Source: JAAFIP01 sp031428975
GTDB taxonomy: Bacteria; Pseudomonadota; Gammaproteobacteria; Burkholderiales; Burkholderiaceae_C
Direction of reading: 5' to 3'
Length of the DNA stretch: 58,161 bases
Assembly: GCA_031428975.1 (NCBI GenBank)
Contig: JANOYR010000067.1
Coordinates: 1-58,161 of the forward strand
Under the pieces are notes generated by a model, which worked only from the letters and a program-made list of their open reading frames with translations, searched no databases and had not been told where the DNA came from. Shown piece by piece: positions 25,318 through 34,199 of the stretch (position 1 is the stretch's first letter; every line of letters begins with the position of its first letter). The translations under genes were made by a program, and so were the position numbers.

Positions 25318-26484
25318 TCACAGGCCAGCTGCGGCGCGCAGTACGGCTGCTTTGTCGGTGCGCTCCCAAGTGAACTCTGGTTCTTCACGGCCAAAGTGTC
25401 CGTAGGCTGCGGTTTTTTGGTAAATCGGGCGTAGCAAGTCAAGCATTTGGATAATGCCTTTTGGGCGCAGGTCAAAGTGCTCGGCGACCAATTGGCCCAA
25501 GCGCTCGTCGCTTACTTTGCCCGTGCCGCCGGTGGTGACCATCACGCTGGTGGGCTTGGCCACGCCAATGGCGTAGCTGATTTGCACTGTGCACTTGGTG
25601 GCTAAGCCTGCGGCCACGATGTTTTTAGCCACATAGCGGCCGGCGTAGGCAGCAGAGCGGTCAACTTTGGAGGGGTCTTTGCCGCTGAATGCACCGCCAC
25701 CGTGGGGCGCCGCGCCGCCATAGGTGTCGACAATGATTTTGCGGCCAGTCAGGCCACAGTCGCCCTGTGGGCCGCCCACGACGAAACGGCCTGTGGGGTT
25801 GATCAAATACTTGATCTCGCCTTTGATCAGGTGCGCAGGAATGATGGGCTTGATGATGTGCTCAATCACGCCTTCTGTGATTTCTTTGTGGCTGATTTCT
25901 GGCGCATGCTGGGTCGAGATCACCACAGTGTCCACGCTGTGGACTTTGCCATCGACATATTTGAGCGTCACTTGCGATTTGGCATCGGGGCGCAGCCAAG
26001 CCAAGCGGCCGTCTTTGCGCAATTGCGCTTGGCGCTCCATCAGGCGGTGGGCGTAATGGATGGCCGCTGGCATAAGTTCAGGGGTTTCGTCGCAGGCATA
26101 GCCAAACATCAGGCCTTGGTCGCCAGCGCCTTGGTCTAGGTCAATGCCTTGGCCTTCGTTGACGCCTTGGGCAATGTCTTGGCTCTGTTTGTCATAGCAG
26201 ACCATGACAGCGCAGCCACGGTAATCAATGCCGTAGTCAGTGTTGTCGTAGCCAATGCGCTTGATGGTGTCGCGCGCCACTTGGATGTAATCCACATTCG
26301 CGCCGGTGGTGATTTCGCCGGCTAGCACCACCAAACCAGTGTTGCACAGGGTCTCGGCGGCTACGCGGCTGCGTGGATCTTGGGTAAAAATTGCGTCAAC
26401 GATTGCATCCGATATCTGGTCAGCCACCTTGTCGGGGTGGCCTTCAGAGACGGATTCAGAGGTGAAAAAATATTCGTTCGCCAT
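25318..26484 (-). CDS. metK: S-adenosylmethionine synthetase
   Basis: This 388-residue enzyme makes S-adenosylmethionine from methionine and ATP in the cytoplasm. It is full length, with GHPDKVADQISDAI (ATP and Mg binding), the flexible-loop region, GGGAFSGKDPSKVDRSAAYAGR (signature 2) and GDCGLTGRKIIVDTYGG. The ATG at 26484 follows AAGGAG. The 159 bp between it and the divergent acyltransferase gene hold a short CGCG-GCAA-CGCG hairpin (26514-26525) but no riboswitch class that I recognise. Confidence 0.97.
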   Translation of the reverse strand: MANEYFFTSESVSEGHPDKVADQISDAIVDAIFTQDPRSRVAAETLCNTGLVVLAGEITTGANVDYIQVARDTIKRIGYDNTDYGIDYRGCAVMVCYDKQSQDIAQGVNEGQGIDLDQGAGDQGLMFGYACDETPELMPAAIHYAHRLMERQAQLRKDGRLAWLRPDAKSQVTLKYVDGKVHSVDTVVISTQHAPEISHKEITEGVIEHIIKPIIPAHLIKGEIKYLINPTGRFVVGGPQGDCGLTGRKIIVDTYGGAAPHGGGAFSGKDPSKVDRSAAYAGRYVAKNIVAAGLATKCTVQISYAIGVAKPTSVMVTTGGTGKVSDERLGQLVAEHFDLRPKGIIQMLDLLRPIYQKTAAYGHFGREEPEFTWERTDKAAVLRAAAGL

Positions 26485-26643
26485 GGCAGTAAACTCCTTA
26501 GGTTGGTTAAATTCGCGTTGCCGCGCACCATTTGGAGCCTTGGCGAACGCTTTAGCAGGTTTTATGAATCGCTCTGCAAGTAGTTCTGTAACTCAGCGAT
26601 AAATACTATTTTAACATTTTTTGGCCCTGATGGAGTCTACAGT

Positions 26644-27489
26644 TTGGCTTGGTTGTTTCGCTTTTTGTCCCGCTTCCCCCTCTTGGCGCTGCATGTAGTG
26701 GGCTTTGTCGTGGGGTGGTTGGCGTTTTTGGGGTCGGGGGTTTACCGCAGGCGATTCTTGGACAATGCGCGGTTGGCAGGTTTTGGGTTAATCGATATGT
26801 GGCCAGCCGTTGGCCATGCTGGTAAGTTGGTGGCAGAACTGCCGCGTTTGTGGTTTGGTGCGCCGGTGGCCACCACGCTATTGGGCTCTGAGCATATTGA
26901 TGCTGCGCTGGCCGCTGGCAAAGGCATTGTGGCACTTACGCCGCATTTGGGCTGCTTTGAGGTGGCGGCACAGGCTTATGCGCAGCGTTATGGCCCCTTA
27001 CGTCACCCCATGACGGTGTTGTTTCGGCCCCCGCGCAAGGCGTGGCTGACCCGTTTGATGGAGGGTGCACGCGAGCGCCCCGGTCTTTTAACTGCGCCTA
27101 CCTCACTAGGCGGTGTCAAATCCATGCTCAAAGCGCTCAGGCGCGGCGATGCGGTGGGGCTGCTGCCTGACCAAGTGCCCCCTCAGGGCATGGGTGTTTG
27201 GGCAGATTTTTTTGGGAAATCCGCTTACACCATGACACTTTCTGCACGGTTGGTGCAGCCCACAGGGGCCACGGTGTTGTTGGCTAGCTGCGAGCGTTTG
27301 GCCTGGGGCAGAGGTTTTATAGTGCGTTACCAGCCTTGGCCCGAAACGCTCGGTGCGTTGTCATCGGACCCCAGTACGGCTGCCGTGCAGGTAAATCAGG
27401 CCATGCAGAGCCTGATTGCCCAGCACCCTACGCAATATTTGTGGGGCTATGCCCGCTACAAAGTGCCGCGCAACGAGGTGGTCACATGA
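26644..27489 (+). CDS. Lipid A biosynthesis acyltransferase (LpxL/HtrB family), first of two
   Basis: This 281-residue inner-membrane acyltransferase adds secondary acyl chains to lipid A. It has an N-terminal hydrophobic anchor, the catalytic HX4E motif in LTPHLGCFEVAAQ (about residue 100), an R-P-arginine loop (VLFRPPRKAWL) and LLPDQVPPQGMGVWADFFGK, all typical of LpxL/LpxM. No in-frame ATG is available; TTG at 26644 has GGAG 8 bp upstream and gives the expected N-terminus. The stop overlaps the next acyltransferase in ATGA. It is divergent from metK, a common Burkholderiales arrangement. Confidence 0.9.
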   Translation: MAWLFRFLSRFPLLALHVVGFVVGWLAFLGSGVYRRRFLDNARLAGFGLIDMWPAVGHAGKLVAELPRLWFGAPVATTLLGSEHIDAALAAGKGIVALTPHLGCFEVAAQAYAQRYGPLRHPMTVLFRPPRKAWLTRLMEGARERPGLLTAPTSLGGVKSMLKALRRGDAVGLLPDQVPPQGMGVWADFFGKSAYTMTLSARLVQPTGATVLLASCERLAWGRGFIVRYQPWPETLGALSSDPSTAAVQVNQAMQSLIAQHPTQYLWGYARYKVPRNEVVT

Positions 27490-28376
27490 AGACCGTGTCG
27501 TACTTTGTAATTGTGCTGCTGCGTGCGGTAGCGCTGCTGCCTTTACCAGCGGTGAGGGGGCTTGGCCGTGCGCTGGGGGTGATTCTGTGCTTGGCCGTGC
27601 GCCACCGAGTCCGGGTCGTAGACCAAAACTTATTGCTATGCTTTCCAGAGCTAGATATGACTACTAGACGGCGACATCGCGCTGAAATCTTTAAAAATTT
27701 TGCACAAACCTGGCTAGACCGGGCTTGGCTTTGGCATGCGCCAGCACAGTTGCTCAAACAGCGCTTACAAATTACTGGTGCAATCCATGCGCTAGAGGGA
27801 AGTGCTCCCACGGTACTCTTTGCGCCCCATTTTATGGGACTAGATGCGGGCTGGACAGCGCTGACCCTGCTGTCGCCACGCACCTACACCACCATTTATA
27901 CCGAGCAGGCCAACCGCACGATGGATCGTTGGATTTTGCGAGGCCGCCAGCGCTTTGGTGGGGCGCACTTATTCACCCATGCCGATGGCGTTCGATCGAT
28001 CGCTGCACGTTTGAAAAAAGGCGATCTGCTGTATCTGTTGCCTGACATGGATTTTGGTGAAGATGATTCAGTATTCGTGCCATTTTTTGGTGTGCAGGCG
28101 GCTACGGTGCCCAGTTTGAGCCGTTTTGCCAAACTGGGCGGCGCACGCAGCACGCCCGCTCAAGTCGTACCTGTTGTGACGCGCATGACAAAGCGTGGTT
28201 ACGAGGTGCAAATACTCCCCGCATGGGAAAATTTTCCGACCGAAGATTTAGTGGCCGATACTGCCCGCATGAACCGCGAGCTGCAAGCCATGGTGGTAGC
28301 CCAGATCGCAGAGTATTACTGGGTGCACAAACGCTTTAAAACGCGGCCGGCGGACGCGGTTGATTTTTATGGGTAA
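27486..28376 (+). CDS. Lipid A biosynthesis acyltransferase (LpxL/HtrB family), second of two
   Basis: This 296-residue protein is homologous to the preceding gene and probably has a different position or chain preference. The catalytic motif is APHFMGLDAG (HX4D, about residue 115). LLYLLPDMDFGEDDSVFVPFFGVQAATVPSLSRFAKL matches the conserved C-terminal half of LpxL. ATG 27486 overlaps the TGA of the upstream gene; an open frame 150 bp longer runs inside that gene and is not used. Two acyltransferases in tandem give two secondary acylations of lipid A. Confidence 0.92.
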   Translation: MKTVSYFVIVLLRAVALLPLPAVRGLGRALGVILCLAVRHRVRVVDQNLLLCFPELDMTTRRRHRAEIFKNFAQTWLDRAWLWHAPAQLLKQRLQITGAIHALEGSAPTVLFAPHFMGLDAGWTALTLLSPRTYTTIYTEQANRTMDRWILRGRQRFGGAHLFTHADGVRSIAARLKKGDLLYLLPDMDFGEDDSVFVPFFGVQAATVPSLSRFAKLGGARSTPAQVVPVVTRMTKRGYEVQILPAWENFPTEDLVADTARMNRELQAMVVAQIAEYYWVHKRFKTRPADAVDFYG

Positions 28377-28382
28377 GGCGGG

Positions 28383-28925
28383 CTAGGCCAGCTTACTCAA
28401 TACAACCGCGTCTTGGTGGTTGGCAATGTGCATGCTGTGCGCCAGCGCGTAGTCGCTGCGGCTAAGTTTGCCGTAGGCAAAGTGCGGCTTGAGAGCGCCT
28501 GTGTGGCTGTTAAATGCGCCGATGGCAGTGCGCAGGCGCAAGATGCCTACTGCCAAGCTGGTCTGTGCATTGAGCGCGGGCGCTCCAGGAATTGGCTCGA
28601 CCAAACGGTGCGACATCTTGCCGCGCCACTTGAAAAACTGAAAAGCCGCTGCGCCTGCTGTGTTTTGAAACAGATCGCTTTTGTGCAGAGGAAAGCCGTG
28701 CAGGCTCATCTCGATGCTTTGCGCCAAATGCTCTAGAACTGCTCCCAGTGGCCAGCCTGCTGTGGTTTGCGCCGTGCTTGAAAGCTGCATGGCATCGAGC
28801 CAACGCAGCGCATCGGATAGGTTTTGCACCTGATCGGACTTGCTTTGCGCCGAAAGTGTGTGTCCTAGGGTGGCGATCCCCACAAGGGCGGCGCTTTGCT
28901 GGATGACGAATTGACGGCGTTGCAT
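28383..28925 (-). CDS. DUF1569-like protein with twin-arginine type leader
   Basis: This 180-residue protein starts with MQRRQFVIQQSAALVGIATLG, a twin-arginine-like or Sec leader. The mature part is helical and ends with HFAYGKLSRSDYALAHSMHIANHQD, which resembles the metal-site end of the DinB-like DUF1569 family. The function is unknown. ATG 28925 has GGAG six bases upstream; another ATG four codons earlier lacks one. A B repeat lies 23-71 bp upstream in the same direction. Confidence 0.7.
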   Translation of the reverse strand: MQRRQFVIQQSAALVGIATLGHTLSAQSKSDQVQNLSDALRWLDAMQLSSTAQTTAGWPLGAVLEHLAQSIEMSLHGFPLHKSDLFQNTAGAAAFQFFKWRGKMSHRLVEPIPGAPALNAQTSLAVGILRLRTAIGAFNSHTGALKPHFAYGKLSRSDYALAHSMHIANHQDAVVLSKLA

Positions 28926-28947
28926 AGGGTGCTCCATTTCATTTAAA

Positions 28948-28996
28948 TTAGCTATGCTAATAATAGCAAACTATGTCCATATCACAGTGACAATGC
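28948..28996 (-). repeat. Interspersed repeat copy 9 (module B alone)
   Basis: Read on the minus strand it gives CATTGTCACTGT, ATGGACATA, TTGCTATTATTAG and TAGCTAATT, a diverged B module. It ends 23 bp before the start codon of the DUF1569-like gene and has the same orientation, so it may be in the mRNA leader. Confidence 0.78.
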
Positions 28997-29040
28997 TCAG
29001 AATGTATAAAAATACAATCCATCTCAAATGCAAGTCTCGG

Positions 29041-29991
29041 TTAAGGGGCAATAAGAAAATTTTCTAAGTGCTGCTGCACCAAATCTGGCCGCTCGTGAAT
29101 CAGCCAGTGCGTCAGGCCTTCAAGGCGCTGCAACTGCAAATGGGGAATATACGCCTCAAGCCCATCCAGCAGAGCGGGTGGCAAGGCGGTGTCGGCCATG
29201 CCCCAAAGCACAAGTGTCGGCATGGCCACGGTGAGCATCGACATGGGCAGTGCGACAGCGGCTGCGCCTAGGTTGTCAGGTGTAGGCGGGCGCAGCGGCG
29301 ATGCGCGGTAGTAGTTGCAGCCGCCAGTCAGGCCATACCCCCAGACTTCGCGGTATTGCGCTTTCACCGCATCAGTGAGCCACGCGCAGGCCTCGGTGTG
29401 GGCAAACATCTGCGTGAAAAACTCCCAAAGGCGCTGGTAGTCGATGGCGGCCAATAAAGCCTCGGCATCGGGTTGAATCAAAAAATTCATATAAGCGCTG
29501 GACGCTTGCTGCGCAGGCGAGTGCGCCAGTTCACGCAAAAAAGTGCCAGGATGCGGGCTGTTGATGATGCACAGCTTGTCTATTAGATGCGGCATTTGGT
29601 TGGCCAGATTCCACGCCAGTGCGCCGCCCCAGTCGTGTGCCACTAAGCAGGCCAATCGCTCTGTTGCTTGGGCAGCCGCAGGAGTTTTTGCACCGCCCCC
29701 ATCGCCAGTTTCCAGCGCTATCAAAGCCGCAATGTCCTGTACCAAAAACTTCGCCCGATACGCCGCCACGTCGGTGGGCGCAGACGAGCGCTCATAACCC
29801 CGTAAATTAGGCGCTACGCAGCGAAAACCACCATGTTCAGGCTGCGAAAAGTACACCAGCATGGCATCCCACACAAAAGCCCCTTCAGGAAATCCATGCA
29901 AAAAAACCAAAACAGGCCGCCCCCGCTCCCCCGCGCTGCGGCAGCTCAGCGTGATGCCGTGCGGCAGGGAAATAAGGCTTTTTTCAATCAT
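29041..29991 (-). CDS. Epoxide hydrolase/haloalkane dehalogenase-like alpha/beta hydrolase
   Basis: This 316-residue cytoplasmic hydrolase has HGFPEGAFVWD (oxyanion HGxP), a nucleophilic Asp in VAHDWGGALAW, cap-domain residues, LVLWGMADTALPPAL and the catalytic His in EGLTHWLIHERPD. The Asp nucleophile and the HGFPE motif point to epoxide hydrolases or haloacetate dehalogenases. The ATG at 29991 was chosen over a TTG two codons earlier. The gene is alone on its strand, with a B repeat 21-62 bp upstream of the start. Confidence 0.87.
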   Translation of the reverse strand: MIEKSLISLPHGITLSCRSAGERGRPVLVFLHGFPEGAFVWDAMLVYFSQPEHGGFRCVAPNLRGYERSSAPTDVAAYRAKFLVQDIAALIALETGDGGGAKTPAAAQATERLACLVAHDWGGALAWNLANQMPHLIDKLCIINSPHPGTFLRELAHSPAQQASSAYMNFLIQPDAEALLAAIDYQRLWEFFTQMFAHTEACAWLTDAVKAQYREVWGYGLTGGCNYYRASPLRPPTPDNLGAAAVALPMSMLTVAMPTLVLWGMADTALPPALLDGLEAYIPHLQLQRLEGLTHWLIHERPDLVQQHLENFLIAP

Positions 29992-30011
29992 ATACAAACA
30001 CCAAAATACTA

Positions 30012-30183
30012 CAAATTAAATAGCGCACTATGACCATTTTACGGTGACATCGGGTAAAAAAATCATAAAAAAGCAGTTTAACAAACTAAAGCCAAGTCAA
30101 TAAACCACACCAATCCTTTCGGATTCTTTTTGGATCCCTTTTGCGTCTTTTGCGTAACCTTCGCGCCCTCTGCGTCCGGCAGT
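30012..30183 (-). repeat. Interspersed repeat copy 5 (inverted module B and module A)
   Basis: On the minus strand module A (30128-30183) is followed by module B (30012-30053) with CGATGTCACCGTA, ATGGTCATA and GCTATTTAAT. The A-to-B order is the same as in copies 1, 3 and 7, so the whole composite is inverted. A begins 5 bp after the engB stop, and B ends 21 bp before the hydrolase start. Confidence 0.92.
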
Positions 30184-30188
30184 CCGAT

Positions 30189-31094
30189 TTAGACTTCAGC
30201 CCCGCCAACCACGCCAGCGACAGCAGCTCCGTCAACCCCATCTACCAGCAAAGCATCCGCCGCAGCCTGTGCATCCAAAACAGCCTTAGCCGCCTGCAAC
30301 TCACCCAGCCCGCCCATCATCCATTCGCGCAGCAGCACCGCAGTTTCCTCCACGCCCACGCGCTTGGGCGCACTGAACATCATGACTTGACCACCGCCCG
30401 CTTGTAAACGGGCGATCGACATGGCCTTGGCGGCTTCGTTTTTGCTGAGTTTGTCGGCCTTGGTGAGCAAGATTAAAAATTTCAAGCCCTCGGTCACGCG
30501 CGGACGAATCACCTCTAGCAGCACTTCATCGAGCTCGGTCACACCATGGCGAGGGTCGCACAGCATGACCACGGCTTTGAGTTGAGGACGGCTCACCAAA
30601 TAGTTGGCCATCACCTGTTGCCAGCGGTATTTTGCACTTTTAGGCACGGCTGCGTAGCCGTAGCCGGGCAAATCGGCCAGCACGCCGTCGTGTACGCCGT
30701 TTTTACCCACGCTGAACAAGTTGATGTGTTGGGTGCGGCCTGGGGTTTTGGAGGCGTAGGCCAGTTGTTTTTGTTGGGTAATGGTGTTGATGCAGGTGGA
30801 TTTGCCCGCGTTTGAGCGGCCCACAAAGGCAATTTCTGGCAAATTTAGCTCAGGCAAGTGGTGCAGCTGGGCTGCAGTGGTGAGAAAGTGCGCGGTGTGC
30901 AACCAAGCCATGGCCAGCTTTTTCTCGGCCACCACGGGGTCGGTAATGGCGGAGGTTTGCAGCGTGGTGGGTGCATAAGCCGCGCGACCCTGTTGCACCG
31001 CTACCACGGTACCACGCGCCTTGCTGCGCGGTCCGGGATTGGCCGATTTGGCGCGTATATTGTTGCTGGGGGTGGTGCGAGGTGAGATGGCCAT
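30189..31094 (-). CDS. engB: Ribosome biogenesis GTPase EngB/YsxC/YihA
   Basis: This GTPase is needed for large-subunit ribosome assembly. All G motifs are present: G1 GRSNAGKST, G2 in KTPGRTQHINLF, G3 DLPGYGYAAV, G4 TKADKL and G5 SAPKR. The protein has 301 residues from ATG 31094, longer than the usual ~210. The extra length is a basic, Ser/Ala-rich N-terminal extension of ~60 residues before MAWLHTAHFLTTAAQL and an Ala/Val/Gly-rich tail (LLVDGVDGAAVAGVVGG). ATG 30911 is an alternative start that gives the usual N-terminus. It is divergent from cytochrome c4. Confidence 0.93.
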   Translation of the reverse strand: MAISPRTTPSNNIRAKSANPGPRSKARGTVVAVQQGRAAYAPTTLQTSAITDPVVAEKKLAMAWLHTAHFLTTAAQLHHLPELNLPEIAFVGRSNAGKSTCINTITQQKQLAYASKTPGRTQHINLFSVGKNGVHDGVLADLPGYGYAAVPKSAKYRWQQVMANYLVSRPQLKAVVMLCDPRHGVTELDEVLLEVIRPRVTEGLKFLILLTKADKLSKNEAAKAMSIARLQAGGGQVMMFSAPKRVGVEETAVLLREWMMGGLGELQAAKAVLDAQAAADALLVDGVDGAAVAGVVGGAEV

Positions 31095-31246
31095 GTGTTG
31101 CCTAAAAACGGGGGGATTACGCCAAATATGGCCAAAAATACACGCAGAAAAACCGTAATAAGGGATTTCCCTTTGGCTGCATTGTAAAATGCGATGTTGC
31201 ATCCAGTCAAAACCGAGTTGAAAACTCCTGCTGAAAACCAAACGCC

Positions 31247-31918
31247 ATGAAATTTTTTGCTTACTTGCTCACTGCTGCCTTGCTGGCTGCGCCCGTTTTT
31301 GCCCAAGAGAAAAAACCTGAAGCGGCTGCGCCAGCAGCTCCCATGGCCGCAAAGCCCGCGGCCAAATCGGTTGCAGCCAAGCCCGATCTAGGCAAAGGCT
31401 CTGCCAAATACGAGCAAGTGTGTGCATCTTGCCATGGCGCAGACGGCAATTCGGGTACCCCCGCAAATCCCAAGCTGGCGGGTCAACACCCTGAGTATTT
31501 GGTAAAACAACTGCAAGAATTCAAATCTGGCAAGCGCAAAAATGCCATCATGGCCGGATTTGCCTCCACCTTGACAGACGATGACATGCGCAACATCGCC
31601 TACTGGGCCGCCAGCCAAAAAGCCAAGCCCGGATTTGCCAAAGACAAAGTGCAAGTGGCTTTGGGCGAGCGCATTTACAAGGGCGGCATACAAGACCGAC
31701 AAATAGCCGCTTGTGCAGGCTGCCACAGCCCCACAGGCGCTGGCTTACCTTCGCAATATCCGCGTTTGGCGGGTCAGCATGCTGAATATGTGACTTCCTC
31801 ACTGATCAGCTACCGAGAAGGCGGCCGCACCAACAGTGTGCAAATGACCCAAGTGGCCGCCAAGCTCAATGACCGCGAGATCAAAGCGGTGGCAGACTAC
31901 ATTGCTGGCTTGCGTTGA
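31247..31918 (+). CDS. Cytochrome c4-type dihaem protein
   Basis: This 223-residue periplasmic cytochrome has a signal peptide (MKFFAYLLTAALLAAPVFAQ), a Pro/Ala-rich linker, and two haem c sites: CASCHGADG (Cys59, Cys62, His63) and CAGCHSPTG (about 156-160). Each domain has a downstream Met ligand candidate (NAIMAGFAS and NSVQMTQVA). Cytochrome c4 passes electrons to terminal oxidases. It is followed by a terminator and then the genes that attach haem to c-type cytochromes. Confidence 0.94.
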   Translation: MKFFAYLLTAALLAAPVFAQEKKPEAAAPAAPMAAKPAAKSVAAKPDLGKGSAKYEQVCASCHGADGNSGTPANPKLAGQHPEYLVKQLQEFKSGKRKNAIMAGFASTLTDDDMRNIAYWAASQKAKPGFAKDKVQVALGERIYKGGIQDRQIAACAGCHSPTGAGLPSQYPRLAGQHAEYVTSSLISYREGGRTNSVQMTQVAAKLNDREIKAVADYIAGLR

Positions 31919-31949
31919 GCTAAAAACGGTATCTATATTGAACTTTCTC

Positions 31950-32003
31950 GGGTGAATACACCCAAACTACACGGGCTCATCCTAACGGATAGCCCGTTTT
32001 TTT
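31950..32003 (+). terminator. Rho-independent terminator after cytochrome c4
   Basis: The stem ACGGGCT (31971-31977) pairs with AGCCCGT (31991-31997) over a 13-base loop and is followed by a run of seven T. A second small stem, GGGTG/CACCC, lies just before it at 31950-31963. This separates the cytochrome gene from resB. Confidence 0.9.
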
Positions 32004-32026
32004 ATTGATCTTGAGACAATAGCCCC

Positions 32027-34183
32027 ATGTCAGTTTCTACCCACGGAATGCGCATTCGCACCCCATCGCTCGTCTTGCGTGCAGCGGTGGAGTTGCTCTC
32101 GTCCATGCGTTTTTCTATTTCACTGCTGACCGTGATTTGCGTGGCATCGGTGATTGGCACGGTGCTCAAGCAGGGCGAACCGCTTGGTAACTATGTGAAC
32201 CAGTTCGGACCATTTTGGGCCGATGTTTTTAATGCAGTGAGCCTGTATACGGTGTACAGCGCGTGGTGGTTCATGCTGATCTTAGGCTTTTTGGTGGTCA
32301 GCACTACATTGTGTGTCACGCGCAATGTGCCCCACATCATGCGCGACTGGAGTGAATTAAAAGAAAATATCCGCGAAAAAAGCCTCAGCGCTTTTGGCCA
32401 ACGCGCCTCTGGCGAGCTGGCTGAAGCAGCGCCACAGGCGGCCCAGCGGATCGGACAGACGCTGGCGGCTTCGGGATGGAAGGTGAAAATCCAAACCCGC
32501 GACTCTGGTGTGATGGTGGCGGCTAAGGCGGGTTCGGCCAATAAATTGGGCTATGTTGCGGCGCACAGTGCCATTGTGTTGATCTGCATTGGCGGCCTGC
32601 TCGATGGCGACTTAGCTGTTCGGGCGCAAACATGGTTCAATGGTAAATCCGTCTACACCGGCGGCGGCATGATTGCAGATGTGCCAACTGCACACCGCTT
32701 GTCGCCTTTAAACCCTGCCTTTCGTGCCAACCTTTTGGTCGCTGAGGGCGCACGCAGCAGTACTGCAATATTAAATCAACCATCCGGCGTGTTGATTCAA
32801 GACCTGCCTTTTACGATAGAGCTGAAAAAATTTGTAGTGGAGCATTACTCTACGGGTATGCCCAAGCTATTTGCCAGCGACATCATCATCCACGACAAAG
32901 AAACGGGTGCGCAAACTACGGCACGGGTAGAGGTGAATCACCCTGTCAATTACAAGGGGGTGGAAATTTACCAAAGCAGTTTTGACGATGGTGGCTCAAG
33001 CGTCAAACTGCGCGCCGTGCCGATGGCTGGGGTCGGTGAAGGGGCGGCCAAAGCATTTGACATAGAAGGCGTGATTGGCGGCTCTTCCAATTTGTCCAAA
33101 GCTGACACAAAAGGCGACGAAAAAATGACGCTAGAGTACAGCGCATTGCGGGTGTTAAATGTGGAAAACTTTGGCAAGGAAGGTGCGGGCTCACCCGGTG
33201 CAGTAGATGTGCGCAAAGTCGATTTGCAGCAGTCTGTGCAAGATTTGGGTCGTGGCATCAACGAGCGCCTGGGTGCCGCCAATAAGGTAAAAACGCGCAA
33301 AGAACTGCGCAACGTGGGTCCTAGCATCACCTATAAGTTGCGCGACGCCGCAGGTCAAGCGCGGGAGTTCCATAACTACATGCTGCCCGTACAGCTCGTT
33401 GCTGAGGCGGGGGCGGTATTTATGTTGGGCATGCGCGACTCACCTGCGCAGGCTTTTCGCTATCTGCGCATACCGGTAGATTCCGAGGGCCGTATGGATA
33501 GCTTTTTCCGACTCAAGGCGGCATTGCAAGACCCCGCTACGCGGGAGCTTGCCGTCAAGCGCTACGTCAAATTGGCGACTGATCCTGCAAAGCCCGAGTT
33601 AGGGCAGCAGCTGGGCGTTTCAGCTTCGCGCGCACTGGGTTTGTTTGCAGGTGCGGAGCCTATTAAAGGCAAAGCGTCCAGCGGCTTACAGGCTGTAGCG
33701 GACTTTATGGAAGCCAATGTGCCTGAATCTGAGCGCGAACGGGCCAGCAATGTTGTGGTGCGTATACTGAATGGCGTTTTGTTTGAGTTGGCCCAGCTTA
33801 CGCGCGAACAAGCGGGCTTAGCGGCCATGAAACCCGATGAAAATACACAGGCGTTTATGACGCAAGCGGTGCTCAGTTTGAGTGATGCATTTTTTTATCC
33901 TGCGCCCATGGCATTCATGTTGACTGATTTCACGCAGGTGCAAGCAAGTGTGTTCCAAGTGGCGCGTGCGCCGGGCAAGTGGGTCGTCTACACCGGTTGT
34001 CTATTTTTAATTATGGGGGTGTTTGCCATGCTTTATATTCGTGAGCGCAGAATTTGGGTCTGGCTGGCATCTGTAGGTGTCGCTGGCCAATCTAAATTCA
34101 GCATAGCCATGTCAGCCAACCGCAAGAGCATGGACGGCGACAAAGAATTTAGCATGCTCAAAGCCAAACTGCTTGGCATGTAA
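32027..34183 (+). CDS. resB: Cytochrome c biogenesis protein ResB/Ccs1
   Basis: This 718-residue membrane protein is one half of the system II haem lyase, which attaches haem to apocytochromes in the periplasm. Membrane segments lie near the N-terminus (SSMRFSISLLTVICVASVIGTVLKQ, the family start, and AWWFMLILGFLVVSTTLCVTRN), after residue 180 (YVAAHSAIVLICIGGLLDGDL), and near the C-terminus (VVYTGCLFLIMGVFAMLYIRERR). The long middle part is periplasmic with NYKGVEIYQSSFDDGGS, a ResB hallmark. It is followed 16 bp later by its partner. Confidence 0.95.
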   Translation: MSVSTHGMRIRTPSLVLRAAVELLSSMRFSISLLTVICVASVIGTVLKQGEPLGNYVNQFGPFWADVFNAVSLYTVYSAWWFMLILGFLVVSTTLCVTRNVPHIMRDWSELKENIREKSLSAFGQRASGELAEAAPQAAQRIGQTLAASGWKVKIQTRDSGVMVAAKAGSANKLGYVAAHSAIVLICIGGLLDGDLAVRAQTWFNGKSVYTGGGMIADVPTAHRLSPLNPAFRANLLVAEGARSSTAILNQPSGVLIQDLPFTIELKKFVVEHYSTGMPKLFASDIIIHDKETGAQTTARVEVNHPVNYKGVEIYQSSFDDGGSSVKLRAVPMAGVGEGAAKAFDIEGVIGGSSNLSKADTKGDEKMTLEYSALRVLNVENFGKEGAGSPGAVDVRKVDLQQSVQDLGRGINERLGAANKVKTRKELRNVGPSITYKLRDAAGQAREFHNYMLPVQLVAEAGAVFMLGMRDSPAQAFRYLRIPVDSEGRMDSFFRLKAALQDPATRELAVKRYVKLATDPAKPELGQQLGVSASRALGLFAGAEPIKGKASSGLQAVADFMEANVPESERERASNVVVRILNGVLFELAQLTREQAGLAAMKPDENTQAFMTQAVLSLSDAFFYPAPMAFMLTDFTQVQASVFQVARAPGKWVVYTGCLFLIMGVFAMLYIRERRIWVWLASVGVAGQSKFSIAMSANRKSMDGDKEFSMLKAKLLGM

Positions 34184-34199
34184 TGTGTAAAGGTGAACT

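Noticed and set aside
26485..26643. SAM or SAH riboswitch upstream of metK
   Set aside because: I compared the leader with the SAM-I, SAM-II and SAH cores that I remember and found no match, so no riboswitch is annotated.
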